Shown here: piece after piece, positions 16,149 through 24,551 of the stretch | Layout: every line of letters begins with the position of its first letter | Position numbering within the stretch: the stretch's first letter is position 1 | Assembly (NCBI RefSeq): GCF_016405905.1 | Contig: NZ_JAEFCB010000034.1 | Location: 1 to 50,075, forward strand | DNA length: 50,075 bases | Origin: Variovorax sp. IB41 | Lineage (GTDB): Bacteria > Pseudomonadota > Gammaproteobacteria > Burkholderiales > Burkholderiaceae_C | Direction of reading: 5' to 3' | The notes under the pieces: model-generated | What the model was told of the DNA's origin: nothing | What the model saw: only the letters and a program-made list of their open reading frames with translations | Database searches by the model: none | Program-made: the position numbers and the translations under genes

Positions 16149-17429
16149 ATGGGCCCCATGCAAAACTTGATACCCAAGATCGAGTCGCAGCTGGCTTCGC
16201 TGCCTGTCCCCATCGCGCTGGAACTGCCGGATGGCCGGCGCGTTGCCCAGGCGGGAGCCCGCGTCACGCTGGCTTTCAAGGAATGGACGGTGCTGGCCAA
16301 GCTGGCCGCCCGGCAGGTCGGGGCCATCGGGGAGGCCTATGTCGAGGGCAAGGTGCAGATCGAAGGCGCCATGCGCGACCTGATCGACGCCACCGTCGGC
16401 ATGCTGCCCGGCAACCCGGCCGAAACCGACACCGGCTGGTGGAGCCGCCTGCAGCACCGGGCGAAATCGCACGGCTCGCATTCGCTGCGCAAGGACGCCG
16501 CGCAGATCGAGTTCCACTACGACGTATCGGACGACTTCTACGCGCTCTGGCTCGATGCGCGCCGGGTCTATTCATGCGCCTACTTCCGCACGCCCGAACT
16601 TACGTTGGCCCAGGCGCAGGACGCCAAGCTCGACCACATCTGCAAGAAGCTCATGCTGCAGCCGGGCGAGCGCTACCTGGACGTCGGCTCGGGCTGGGGC
16701 GCGCTCCTCCTGTGGGCGGCCGAGCACTACGGCGTCGATGCGACCGGCATCACGCTGTCGAAGAACCAGCATGCCTACGTGCAGCGCCTGATCGAAGAGA
16801 AGGGCCTGCAGGGCCGCGTGCGCGTCGAGCTGCGCGACTACCGCGAGCTCTCGGCCGAGCAGCCCTTCGACAAGATTTCCTCCGTAGGCATGTTCGAGCA
16901 CGTGGGCGCGGCCAACATGCCGACGTACTTTCGCAAGATCCATTCGCTCCTGAAGCCCGGCGGCCTGGTGCTCAACCATGGCATCACCTCGGGCGAGCTC
17001 AACTACCGCCAGCTCGGCGCGGGCATGGGCGATTTCATCGAGAAGTACATCTTCCCCGGCGGCGAGCTGCTGCACGTGACGCACGTGCTGCGCGAGACGG
17101 CCGCTGCAGGCCTGGAGATGGTCGACACCGAGAGCCTGCGCCCGCACTATGCGCGCACGCTCTGGGCCTGGTCCGATGCGCTCGAGGCGCAGTTGGACAC
17201 CGCGCGCGAGGTGCTGCAGCGCAGCGGCGGCCGCCAGGGCGAGAACGCCGAGCGCGTGCTGCGCGCCTACCGCCTGTATCTGGCGGGCTCGGCCATGAGC
17301 TTCGAGCAGGGATGGATCTCCTTGCATCAGATGTTGTCGACAAAGCCTGACGGCAATGTAGGGCGCGCGGGCGTCTTGCGCGGTGCGCAATCGGTGTACC
17401 CTTTTGCCCGTGACTACATCTACAAGTGA
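16149..17429 (+). CDS. Cyclopropane-fatty-acyl-phospholipid synthase family methyltransferase
   Basis: This SAM-dependent enzyme of about 426 residues would add a methylene group to unsaturated acyl chains of membrane lipids. It has the family motif H-Y-D-V-S-D-D-F-Y-A-L-W-L-D followed by Y-S-C-A-Y-F, then the SAM-binding loop Y-L-D-V-G-S-G-W-G-A-L, and later G-M-F-E-H-V-G-A-A. Several ATG codons (16104, 16122, 16149, 16158) are possible starts and none has a well-spaced ribosome-binding site, so the N-terminus is uncertain by up to 18 residues. It is followed by a small DUF1840 gene. Confidence 0.9.
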   Translation: MGPMQNLIPKIESQLASLPVPIALELPDGRRVAQAGARVTLAFKEWTVLAKLAARQVGAIGEAYVEGKVQIEGAMRDLIDATVGMLPGNPAETDTGWWSRLQHRAKSHGSHSLRKDAAQIEFHYDVSDDFYALWLDARRVYSCAYFRTPELTLAQAQDAKLDHICKKLMLQPGERYLDVGSGWGALLLWAAEHYGVDATGITLSKNQHAYVQRLIEEKGLQGRVRVELRDYRELSAEQPFDKISSVGMFEHVGAANMPTYFRKIHSLLKPGGLVLNHGITSGELNYRQLGAGMGDFIEKYIFPGGELLHVTHVLRETAAAGLEMVDTESLRPHYARTLWAWSDALEAQLDTAREVLQRSGGRQGENAERVLRAYRLYLAGSAMSFEQGWISLHQMLSTKPDGNVGRAGVLRGAQSVYPFARDYIYK

Positions 17430-17440
17430 GTGAAAAAAAC

Positions 17441-17764
17441 ATGCTCTATCGTTTCAAGTCCCGGGCCTCTCCTGATTTCGTGATGCTCGAAGTGCATGCG
17501 CGCCAACTGCTCGACATCGTCGGCAAGTCGCCGGCGCCGCAGGGCATCATCACGGTCGAGCAGATTCCCGGCGCCATCGCCGCGCTCGAGGCCGCGTTGA
17601 CGCGCGAGGGCAGCAACAGCCACAACAACGACGACTACGCCGTCGAAGGCCACACCAGCGATGCCGAGAAGCAGCATGTAGGACTGCACCAGCGTGCAGC
17701 GCCCCTGCTTCACATGCTCAAGGACTCGCAGGCCGACAACAAGGATGTGACCTGGAGCACCTGA
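17441..17764 (+). CDS. DUF1840-like protein
   Basis: This 107-residue soluble protein of unknown function starts MLYRFKSRASPDFVMLEVHA. The Y-x-F-K-S-x-A-x-x-D-x-x-M opening and the C-terminal R-A-x-P-L-L-x-M-L segment match what I know of the DUF1840 family, found mainly in betaproteobacteria. It starts 11 bases after the cyclopropane-fatty-acid synthase gene and is probably cotranscribed. It ends 9 bases before a convergent gene. Confidence 0.75.
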   Translation: MLYRFKSRASPDFVMLEVHARQLLDIVGKSPAPQGIITVEQIPGAIAALEAALTREGSNSHNNDDYAVEGHTSDAEKQHVGLHQRAAPLLHMLKDSQADNKDVTWST

Positions 17765-17773
17765 AGCGGCGCG

Positions 17774-18793
17774 TCAGTCCACCTTCGCGCCGGAGTCCTT
17801 GACGACTTTTGCCCACTTCACGTGCTCGCTCGCGATGAGCTTGGTGAAGTCGGCCGGCGAATTGCCGCTCGGGATCGCACCCTGCGCGAGCATCTTCTCC
17901 TTGATGGCGGGCGTGCCGAGCGACTTGGCCACTTCCTGCTGAATCCGGTTCACGATCTCGGGCGAGGTGCCGGCCGGCGCCAGCAGGCCGAACCATGAGC
18001 TCGCCTCGAAACCCTTGAGCGTCGGTCCGCCCGCTTCTTCCACCGTCGGCAGGTCGGGCAGCGCCGGCGAGCGCTGCGCGCTGGTCACGGCCAGCGCGGT
18101 GAGCTTGCCGCCCTTGATCTGCGCCATCGACGAGGGCAAATTGTCGAACATCACGTCGGCATTGCCGCCCACCATGTCCAGCAGCGCCGGGCCCGAGCCC
18201 TTGTACGGGATGTGGGCCATGAAGGTGCCCGTCATGCTCTTGAAGAGCTCGCCCGCCAGATGGATCGAGGTGCCGCTGCCGCTCGAAGCCATGTTCAGCT
18301 TGCCGGGGTTCGCCTTGGCGTACTTGATGAAGTCCTGCACGTTGTGGATGTTCAGCGTCTTGGCTTTCTCGGCGTTCATTTCCATCACGTTCGGCACCGC
18401 CGCCACCAGCGTGATCGGCACGAAGTCCTTGATCGGGTCGAAGGGCAGCTTGGGGTACAGCGCGCGGTTGATGCCGTGCGTGCCCACCGTGCCCATCAGG
18501 AGCGTGTAGCCGTCGTTGGGCGCGCGCGCGACGAGCTCGGCGCCCACGTTGCCGCCCGCGCCCGCGCGGTTGTCCACGATGAACTGCTGGCCGAAGGCCT
18601 TGGAGAGCTCGGGCGCAACCGCGCGCGCCAGGATGTCGGTGGTGCCGCCGGCCGCGAAGGGCACGACGATGCGCACGGGCTTGGTCGGCCAGGTGCCCTG
18701 GGCCCAGGCAGCGGGCGCCGCGAGGGCGATGGCTGCGACAGCGGCCGACGCCGTCAGCGCGGCCCGGCGATTCGTTTTGAAAGATAAGTTCAT
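17774..18793 (-). CDS. Bug-family tripartite tricarboxylate transporter substrate-binding protein
   Basis: This 339-residue periplasmic receptor has a signal peptide of about 31 residues ending A-W-A-Q and the Bug motifs W-P-T-K-P-V-R-I-V-V-P-F and G-G-T-T-D-I-L-A-R. The middle part contains G-S-G-T-S-I-H-L-A-G and I-P-Y-K-G-S-G-P-A-L, which line the ligand pocket for carboxylates in this family. No TctA or TctB membrane genes are nearby, so it is an orphan receptor that may share a membrane partner or act in sensing. The start is set by the signal peptide. A LysR gene lies upstream on the same strand. Confidence 0.9.
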   Translation of the reverse strand: MNLSFKTNRRAALTASAAVAAIALAAPAAWAQGTWPTKPVRIVVPFAAGGTTDILARAVAPELSKAFGQQFIVDNRAGAGGNVGAELVARAPNDGYTLLMGTVGTHGINRALYPKLPFDPIKDFVPITLVAAVPNVMEMNAEKAKTLNIHNVQDFIKYAKANPGKLNMASSGSGTSIHLAGELFKSMTGTFMAHIPYKGSGPALLDMVGGNADVMFDNLPSSMAQIKGGKLTALAVTSAQRSPALPDLPTVEEAGGPTLKGFEASSWFGLLAPAGTSPEIVNRIQQEVAKSLGTPAIKEKMLAQGAIPSGNSPADFTKLIASEHVKWAKVVKDSGAKVD

Positions 18794-18857
18794 GCGCGTG
18801 TTTGTACAGGTGAACCCCGCCCGCCGCCGCGAGTGAAAACCCCGGGAATCGACGCCT

Positions 18858-19784
18858 TCAGGACACTTGCATGCGCTGCGAAAACCGTTCGCTGTGGAAT
18901 CGTTCCAGCACGAAGTCCACGAACACCCGCGTTTTCGGCGGCAGCAGCTTCTTGCTCGGGTAGTAGAGCCACACCACGCCCGCATCGAAATGCCATTCGG
19001 GCAGCAGCCGCACCAGCTCGCCGGTGCGAAGGCCCCGCTCGACGAAAGGCATCGGCAGCATCGCCGCGCCCAGCCCCAGCATCGCCGCCTGCGCGATCGC
19101 CTCGGGGTCGTTGAAGATCGCGCGCGGCCGCGGCAGCTCCACCGTGGCCTGCTGGCCGTTCGCGTGCTGCAGCGTCCAGCTGCGGAGCCGCCCGGTGGGC
19201 GAGGAGCGCCGCAGCAGCGCGTCGAGCGTCGCGAGGTCCGCGGGCTGCGCGGGCATCTCGCGGCCCGCCAGGTAGGCCGGCGACGCCACCGCCACCACGT
19301 GGATGCGCGAGAGCTCCCGCGCCACCACGCCGGGCGACAGTTCGATGCCGCCGCCGATGGCCGCGTCGAAGCCCTCGCCGATCAGGTCCACCTGCTGGTT
19401 GTCGAAGTACCAGTCGGGCAGGATGGCCGGGTAGCGCGCGAGAAAGTCGCCCATCATCGGCAACACGTGCTCGCGCCCGAAGGCCTGGCCCATGCTCACC
19501 TTCAGCGTGCCGGCCGGCTGGCCGTCGTCCTTCGCGAGACCCGCCACCGCCTCCTGCAGCGTGGCGAGCGGCCCGCCGATCTGCGCGAGGAAGCGCTCCC
19601 CGCCCTCGGTCAGCGTGAGCCGCCGCGTGCTGCGCTGGAACAGCCGCACGCCCAGCCGTGCTTCGAGCCGCGCCACGTTCTTGCTGACCGCCGCCGGCGT
19701 GAGCCCCAGGCGCCGCGCGGCCGCCGAGAAGCTGCCGCTTTCGGCGCTCTGCACGAAGGATTCGAGGTGATTGAGGGGTTCCAT
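18858..19784 (-). CDS. LysR-family transcriptional regulator
   Basis: This 308-residue regulator has the N-terminal winged helix-turn-helix with F-V-Q-S-A-E-S-G-S-F-S-A-A-A-R-R-L and V-S-K-N-V-A-R-L-E. A periplasmic-binding-like effector domain follows, with V-S-M-G-Q-A-F-G-R near the hinge. It is divergent from a short-chain dehydrogenase gene, the usual arrangement for a LysR protein and its target. The effector is unknown. The downstream Bug receptor gene is 64 bases away and may be in the same unit. Confidence 0.92.
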   Translation of the reverse strand: MEPLNHLESFVQSAESGSFSAAARRLGLTPAAVSKNVARLEARLGVRLFQRSTRRLTLTEGGERFLAQIGGPLATLQEAVAGLAKDDGQPAGTLKVSMGQAFGREHVLPMMGDFLARYPAILPDWYFDNQQVDLIGEGFDAAIGGGIELSPGVVARELSRIHVVAVASPAYLAGREMPAQPADLATLDALLRRSSPTGRLRSWTLQHANGQQATVELPRPRAIFNDPEAIAQAAMLGLGAAMLPMPFVERGLRTGELVRLLPEWHFDAGVVWLYYPSKKLLPPKTRVFVDFVLERFHSERFSQRMQVS

Positions 19785-19805
19785 GCGCCTATTTTCGATC
19801 TCATC

Positions 19806-19822
19806 TTCAACTTTGGGTTGAA
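19806..19822. promoter_or_regulatory. Candidate LysR binding site
   Basis: A perfect inverted repeat TTCAAC-tttgg-GTTGAA lies in the divergent gap, 22 bases from the LysR start codon. It is AT-richer than its surroundings and has the symmetry of a LysR recognition site. Confidence 0.5.
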
Positions 19823-19908
19823 TTTGATTGCACCGATTGATGGCTACCGGAGAAGGAGTGGAATCCCGACACTGAAGTCATTCCTCCACTGAACACACGG
19901 AAAAAATC

Positions 19909-20673
19909 ATGGCTTCCACCACTTCTTCTTCCTCCCCTGTCCTGGCCGGCAAGGTCGCCTTCGTCACCGGCGGTTCGCGCGGCATCGGCGCGGCCATCGT
20001 GCGGCGCCTGGTGCGCGACGGCGCGGCCGTGGCCTTCAGCTACAGCAGCGCCGCTGCCCCGGCCGACGAGCTGGTCCGCAGCATCCAGTCCGAAGGCGGC
20101 CGCGCGCTCGCGCTGAAGATCGACAGCGCCGACGCCGCGGCCCTCACCGCCGGCATCGACGAAGCGGCCCGCACGCTCGGCAAGATCGACATCCTGGTGA
20201 ACAACGCCGGCGTGTTCCTGGGCGGTGCCCTGGACGACTTCTCGCTCGAAGACTTCGACAAGACGCTCGACGTCAACGTGCGCGCCGTGTTCGTCGCGGC
20301 CAAGGCGGCCTCGCGCCACATGGGCGAAGGCGGTCGCGTCATCAACATCGGCAGCACCAACGCCGAACGCATGCCCTGGCCCGGCGGCGCGGCCTATGCG
20401 ATGAGCAAGTCGGCGCTCAAGGGCTTGGTGCAGGGCCTGGCGCGCGACCTCGGCCCGCGCGGCATCACCGTCAACAACGTGCAGCCCGGCCCGGTCAACA
20501 CCGACATGAACCCGGTCGACGGCCCGAACGCCGCCGCGATGCACGGCCTGATGGCACTGCCCCGCCACGGCCACCCCGACGAAATCGCGAGCATGGTGGC
20601 GTATCTGGCCAGCCCCGAAGCGGCCTTCGTGACCGGTGCGAGCCTGAACATCGACGGCGGCTTCGCCGCCTGA
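19909..20673 (+). CDS. Short-chain dehydrogenase/reductase (SDR) family oxidoreductase
   Basis: This 254-residue classic SDR has the cofactor motif T-G-G-S-R-G-I-G at residues 20-27, N-N-A-G at 98-101, and a catalytic set with a serine in the I-G-S-T segment (149), Tyr163 and Lys167 (Y-A-M-S-K). Arg24 in the glycine motif suggests preference for NADP(H). It ends G-A-S-L-N-I-D-G-G-F-A-A, typical of the family. The substrate cannot be told from sequence. It is divergent from a LysR regulator that probably controls it. Confidence 0.92.
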   Translation: MASTTSSSSPVLAGKVAFVTGGSRGIGAAIVRRLVRDGAAVAFSYSSAAAPADELVRSIQSEGGRALALKIDSADAAALTAGIDEAARTLGKIDILVNNAGVFLGGALDDFSLEDFDKTLDVNVRAVFVAAKAASRHMGEGGRVINIGSTNAERMPWPGGAAYAMSKSALKGLVQGLARDLGPRGITVNNVQPGPVNTDMNPVDGPNAAAMHGLMALPRHGHPDEIASMVAYLASPEAAFVTGASLNIDGGFAA

Positions 20674-20689
20674 GGTCAGACCCGCAAGC

Positions 20690-21655
20690 TCAGTCCAGCA
20701 GCTTCTTCGCGGCCGCCACGATGGCCTCCGCGCCGATGCGCGACTGCGCCTCCAGCACCGGCGCATAGCCGACCGGAATGCGCGGCGCGCCGAGCCGCGC
20801 GATGCCGCAGCCCGTGGCCTCCGCGGCGCTCGCCGCGATCTCCGCGCCGAAGCCCGCGGCCTGCACCGCCTCGTGCACCACCAGCAATCGCCCGGTGCGC
20901 GCGCACGACGAGAGCACCGTCTCGCGGTCCCATGGCCAGAGCGTGCGCAGGTCGATCAGATCGACCGCGATGCCTTCGGCCGCGAGCGCACCGCACGCCG
21001 CGGCGCAGGCCTGCATCTGCCGGCTCCAGCTCACGAGCGTGAGCGCGTTGCCTTCGCGCACGCGCGCCGCCTTGCCGAGCGGCACGGCGATGTCTTCGTC
21101 CACCTCGCCGCGCAGGCCCCACAGCGTCTTGTGCTCGATGTAGACCACCGGGTCGCCGCACTGCAGCGCCGAGCGCAGCAGCCCGTAGTTGTCCTGCGGC
21201 GTCGAGGGGCTCACCACCACCACGCCCGGCAGGTGCGCGAACCAGGCTTCGAGCGATTGCGAATGCTGCGCGGCCGACGCGTCCCAGATGCCGCCCGGCA
21301 TGCGCGCCACCAGCGGCACGCGGCCCTGGCCGCCGAACATGAAGCGGTTCTTGGCGGCCTGGTTCACCAGCTCGTCCATGCCGCAGAGCGCGAAGTCGAC
21401 CACGCGCATCTCCACCACCGGCCGCAGCCCCGCGAGCGCCATGCCCACGCCGGCGCCCATGATCGCGGCCTCGCTGATCGGCGTGTCGATCACGCGCTCG
21501 GCGCCGAAGCGTTCCTGCAGCCCCTTGTACTGGCCGAAGATGCCGCCGCGGCCGACGTCTTCGCCGAGCACGACCACGTGCGCATCGGCTTCCATCTCGC
21601 GCTGCACCGCGAGCACGGCGGCCTCGGAATAACTCAGTTCCTTGCTCAATGCCAT
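20690..21655 (-). CDS. 2-oxoacid dehydrogenase E1 component, beta subunit
   Basis: This 321-residue protein is the beta half of a thiamine-diphosphate E1 enzyme of the pyruvate/acetoin/branched-chain type. Marks are G-E-D-V-G-R-G-G-I-F, T-P-I-S-E-A-A-I-M-G-A-G-V-G and R-M-P-G-G near residue 123. The beta subunit contributes the C-terminal transketolase domain and part of the active site at the dimer interface. Its ATG lies 10 bases inside the alpha-subunit gene, so the two are translationally coupled. No E2 or E3 gene is present nearby, so partner and substrate (pyruvate, acetoin or branched 2-oxoacid) are open. Confidence 0.88.
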   Translation of the reverse strand: MALSKELSYSEAAVLAVQREMEADAHVVVLGEDVGRGGIFGQYKGLQERFGAERVIDTPISEAAIMGAGVGMALAGLRPVVEMRVVDFALCGMDELVNQAAKNRFMFGGQGRVPLVARMPGGIWDASAAQHSQSLEAWFAHLPGVVVVSPSTPQDNYGLLRSALQCGDPVVYIEHKTLWGLRGEVDEDIAVPLGKAARVREGNALTLVSWSRQMQACAAACGALAAEGIAVDLIDLRTLWPWDRETVLSSCARTGRLLVVHEAVQAAGFGAEIAASAAEATGCGIARLGAPRIPVGYAPVLEAQSRIGAEAIVAAAKKLLD

Positions 21656-22743
21656 TGGCCTGCTCCGGTGGTCTGCACGTCGGTGAAGGCGGCGCTCGCC
21701 TCCGGCCAGGGCGCGGCATCGGCGACGGCCAGCGCGGTGTCGACTTCGTCGCGCGCCGCGTTCTCGATGGCATCGAGCGCGGCCGCGCTCACGCCGGCCG
21801 AGAGCAGGTGGCCGCGCGTGCGCGCGATCGGGTCGGTCTCCAGCGCCGCGGCCAGTTCGGCCGGGTCGCGGTACGCCGCGAGATCGACCGACACATGCCC
21901 CTTCACGCGGTACGTCAGCGCATGCAGCAGGCGCGGCCCGGCGGCGTCGCGCACTTCGTCCACCAGCCGCGCGGCGGCCTCGTGCACCGCGAACACGTCG
22001 TTGCCATCGACCTGCGTGGCCGCGATGTCCATCGACATGGCGCGCGCCGAGGCGCCGTCGCCCGCCGTCATCGGGCCGCTCGCGGTGGTGGCGCTCCAGC
22101 GGTTGTCCTCGCAGACGAAGAGCACCGGCAGCGCGTACACGCGCGCCCAGTTCAGGGCTTCGAGAAAGGGCCCGCGGTTGATCGCGCCGTCGCCGAAGAA
22201 GCAGACCGTGATGTCGTCGCCCACACTGTGGCCCCCTGGCTCCGGCAAGCCGGGACCTCCCCCCGAGGGGGGCAAGGCGGCTTGGGAGCGGCCCTGCGCC
22301 GCCTTCATGAGCTTCTGCGCATGCGCCGCGCCGACCGCGATCGGCAGCCCCGCCGCCACCACGCCGTTGGCGCCCAGCATGCCGACGGAAAAATCCGCGA
22401 TGTGCATCGAGCCGCCCTTGCCGCCGTTGAAGCCCGTGGCCTTGCCGAAGAGCTCGCACATCATGCGGGTGAGGTCCGCGCCCTTGGCCAGCGTGTGGCC
22501 GTGGCCGCGGTGGGTGGAGGTGAGGTAGTCGCTCGTGCGCAGGTGCGCGCAGACGCCTGCGGGCACGGCCTCCTGTCCGGTCGAGAGGTGCAGCGGCCCG
22601 CGCACCTTGGCGGCGCCGGCCGCCTGCTGGCCGTAGGCGCTCACCCCTCCCTGGCTGGCTGTCTCGGCGGCGTTCTCGAAGGCGCGGATGCGCACCATCG
22701 TGCGGTAGAGCGCCTCACCGGCGCCGGATGTGCTCGAGTCCAT
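21646..22743 (-). CDS. 2-oxoacid/acetoin dehydrogenase E1 component, alpha subunit, with in-frame insertion
   Basis: This 365-residue thiamine-diphosphate-binding alpha subunit has a G-D-G-A-I-N-R-G cofactor motif at residues 184-191 with the paired E-D-N about 25 residues later, and H-R-G-H-G-H for substrate and cofactor contacts near residue 78. Residues 147-173 are a proline/glycine-rich stretch just before the G-D-G motif; it is encoded by a GC-rich palindromic repeat and is absent from family members I know. Without it the length would be normal. The frame stays open, so the enzyme may still work, but the insertion is close to the cofactor site. It is coupled to the beta gene. Confidence 0.87.
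   Translation of the reverse strand: MDSSTSGAGEALYRTMVRIRAFENAAETASQGGVSAYGQQAAGAAKVRGPLHLSTGQEAVPAGVCAHLRTSDYLTSTHRGHGHTLAKGADLTRMMCELFGKATGFNGGKGGSMHIADFSVGMLGANGVVAAGLPIAVGAAHAQKLMKAAQGRSQAALPPSGGGPGLPEPGGHSVGDDITVCFFGDGAINRGPFLEALNWARVYALPVLFVCEDNRWSATTASGPMTAGDGASARAMSMDIAATQVDGNDVFAVHEAAARLVDEVRDAAGPRLLHALTYRVKGHVSVDLAAYRDPAELAAALETDPIARTRGHLLSAGVSAAALDAIENAARDEVDTALAVADAAPWPEASAAFTDVQTTGAGQWH
22225..22305. repeat. Palindromic repeat element inserted in the E1-alpha gene
   Basis: About 81 bases of high-GC sequence contain CCCCCC-GA-GGGGGG and the flanking CAAGGCGGCTTGGGAGCGGC. I remember very similar interspersed repeats from Comamonadaceae genomes, usually between genes. Here it lies in frame inside a gene and adds 27 codons. 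The exact edges are estimated from the protein alignment. Confidence 0.6.
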
Positions 22744-22811
22744 CTTGTCTCCAGCGCCTCTGGAATGGGCGCGTGACAAAAATCGTATCAGTATCGAATG
22801 GCAGGACGGAT

Positions 22812-23228
22812 CTAGCTCGACCGGCATGCGGCGCGCACGATGCGCGCCGTCGGGTTCTGCTTCATGTCGCGAAAGAGCATGGGCTTGGGCGCATTGCCGT
22901 AGTCCGCGACGTGGTGCGGCTCGCCCTGCCACAGGGGCTCGATGTAGAAGCGCGCGGCCACGTAGGAGGCGCGCCGCGCCTGGCAGTCGAACACCACGCG
23001 CGATTCGTAGGAGCGGTAGGGCACGCCGTCCCAGTTGGTGCGCGGCGTGGACCGGTTCACGCGCAGGTTCATGCCCTGCCGCGCGGGTTCGGCCGACGCG
23101 GCGCCGGACGGATCGACCTGCACGGTGTCGGTCGCCTTGTCCAGCGGATCGCCCACCACCGTGAACCACGCGGACTGCGCATGGGCCATGCCGCCAAGCA
23201 GGCCGATTGCCACCAACCAGTACTTCAC
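22812..23228 (-). CDS. Small secreted protein of unknown function (possibly surface-adhesin E-like)
   Basis: This 138-residue protein has an N-terminal signal peptide (MKYWLVAIGLLGGMAHAQS) and a mature part with two cysteines, C in F-D-C-Q and C in R-A-A-C, that could form a disulfide. The overall plan of a small exported beta-rich protein with W-F-T-V-V-G-D and late cysteine resembles the surface-adhesin E group, but I cannot confirm that. It lies between the E1 genes and the xylose operon and has no clear link to either. It appears to be transcribed on its own. Confidence 0.65.
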   Translation of the reverse strand: MKYWLVAIGLLGGMAHAQSAWFTVVGDPLDKATDTVQVDPSGAASAEPARQGMNLRVNRSTPRTNWDGVPYRSYESRVVFDCQARRASYVAARFYIEPLWQGEPHHVADYGNAPKPMLFRDMKQNPTARIVRAACRSS

Positions 23229-23351
23229 GCCATCGCTCCGAAAGGAAGGGCACGGGTGCGTGCCGGGCTCAAAAAAAGCCGACCTTGCCGGCCGGCCGCT
23301 GAAACATCAATTTACCGTTTTTCGCGCCGCGTGCCTGTCGGACGGCGCCGC

Positions 23352-23367
23352 TCGGGGAATTCCCCGA
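23352..23367. promoter_or_regulatory. 16-bp perfect palindrome upstream of xyl operon
   Basis: TCGGGGAATTCCCCGA is fully self-complementary and lies 24 bases before the xyl operator. No T run follows, so it is not a terminator. It could be a second regulator site. Confidence 0.4.
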
Positions 23368-23390
23368 TGCAATCCTCGGGCCTCGATGGG

Positions 23391-23419
23391 ATAGTTAGTT
23401 CGCCCTTCAAACTAACTAT
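23391..23419. promoter_or_regulatory. Candidate XylR (ROK) operator
   Basis: Perfect 10-bp arms ATAGTTAGTT and AACTAACTAT are separated by 9 bases, 27 bases before the xylF start. The TTAGTT...AACTAA core is the same as the arms of the Bacillus XylR operator, and a ROK-family regulator is encoded four genes downstream. Confidence 0.7.
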
Positions 23420-23445
23420 TTTCTTACACGGCAGGAGAGACACCG

Positions 23446-24468
23446 ATGCAACTCAAACAAACTTTGGCCGCCATGGCCTTCGGCCTCACCGCCGTGAGCG
23501 CACTGGCCCAGACCGTGGTCGGCGTGAGCTGGTCCAACTTCCAGGAAGAGCGCTGGAAGACCGACGAGGCGGCCATCAAGGCGCAGCTTGAAAAGCTCGG
23601 CGCCAAGTACATCAGCGCCGACGCGGGCGGCTCGCCCGAAAAGCAGCTGGGCGACATCGAGGGCCTGATGTCCAAGGGCGCCAAGGCGCTCATCGTGCTC
23701 GCGATGGACAAGGACGCGATCCTGCCGGCCATCACCAAGGCCACGCGCCAGAAGGTGCCCGTGGTCGCGTACGACCGCCTGATCGAGGCGCCCGGCGTCT
23801 TCTACATCACCTTCGACAACGTCGAGGTCGGCCGCATGGAGGCGCGCGAGGTGCTCAAGGTCAAGCCCAAGGGCAACTACGTGATCATCAAGGGCTCGCC
23901 GAGCGACCCGAACGCCGACTTCCTGCGCGCGGGCCAGCAGGAGGTGCTGGAGCCTTCCGTGAAGAAGGGCGACATCAAGATCGTCGGCGACGAATACACC
24001 GAAGGCTGGAAGCCCGAGGTCGCGCAGAAGAACATGGAGCAGATCCTCACCAAGAACGCCAACAAGGTCGACGCGGTGGTGGCTGCCAACGACGGCACCG
24101 CCGGCGGCGCGGTCGCCGCGCTCACGGCCAAGGGCCTGCGCGGCGTGCCGGTGTCGGGCCAGGACGCGGACTTCGCGGCGCTCAACCGCATCGCGCTCGG
24201 CACGCAGACCGCCACCATCTTCAAGGACTCGCGCGAGCTCGGCCGCGAAGCCGCCAGCGCGGCCATCGCGCTCTCGCAGGGCAAGCCCGTCGAGAAGGCC
24301 GCGCAGTGGAACTCGGGCCCGAAGAAGGTGGCGCTCTCCTCGCGCCTGCTCACGCCGGTGCCGGTCACGCGCGACAACCTGGACGTCGTGGTCAAGGCCG
24401 GCTGGATCAAGAAGGACGAGCTCTGCAAGGGCGTCCCGGCCGCCAGCGCGCCCGCGGCCTGCAAGTAG
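23446..24468 (+). CDS. xylF: D-xylose ABC transporter substrate-binding protein
   Basis: This 340-residue periplasmic sugar-binding protein has a signal peptide of about 22 residues (ending S-A-L-A-Q) and a mature start T-V-V-G-V-S-W-S-N-F-Q-E-E-R-W-K-T-D, typical of XylF. Later motifs are A-N-D-G-T-A-G-G and G-Q-D-A-D. It captures D-xylose for import and is first in the operon with permease, ATPase and ROK regulator. A ribosome-binding site (caggaga) precedes it, and an operator-like repeat lies just upstream. A related sugar cannot be ruled out. Confidence 0.9.
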   Translation: MQLKQTLAAMAFGLTAVSALAQTVVGVSWSNFQEERWKTDEAAIKAQLEKLGAKYISADAGGSPEKQLGDIEGLMSKGAKALIVLAMDKDAILPAITKATRQKVPVVAYDRLIEAPGVFYITFDNVEVGRMEAREVLKVKPKGNYVIIKGSPSDPNADFLRAGQQEVLEPSVKKGDIKIVGDEYTEGWKPEVAQKNMEQILTKNANKVDAVVAANDGTAGGAVAALTAKGLRGVPVSGQDADFAALNRIALGTQTATIFKDSRELGREAASAAIALSQGKPVEKAAQWNSGPKKVALSSRLLTPVPVTRDNLDVVVKAGWIKKDELCKGVPAASAPAACK

Positions 24469-24509
24469 GCAAGCCGAGCCAGTCGTCCATCCGCGCGATG
24501 CATGCGTCA

Positions 24510-24532
24510 GGCCGGGCTCCCAAGGCCCGGCC
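24510..24532 (+). promoter_or_regulatory. Hairpin in the xylF-xylH spacer
   Basis: An 8-bp perfect stem GGCCGGGC / GCCCGGCC with a 7-base loop is not followed by a T run. It sits 42 bases after xylF and may protect the xylF message, giving more binding protein than membrane component, as at malE-malF. Confidence 0.5.
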
Positions 24533-24551
24533 GGGACGCCCTCGCGCATCT

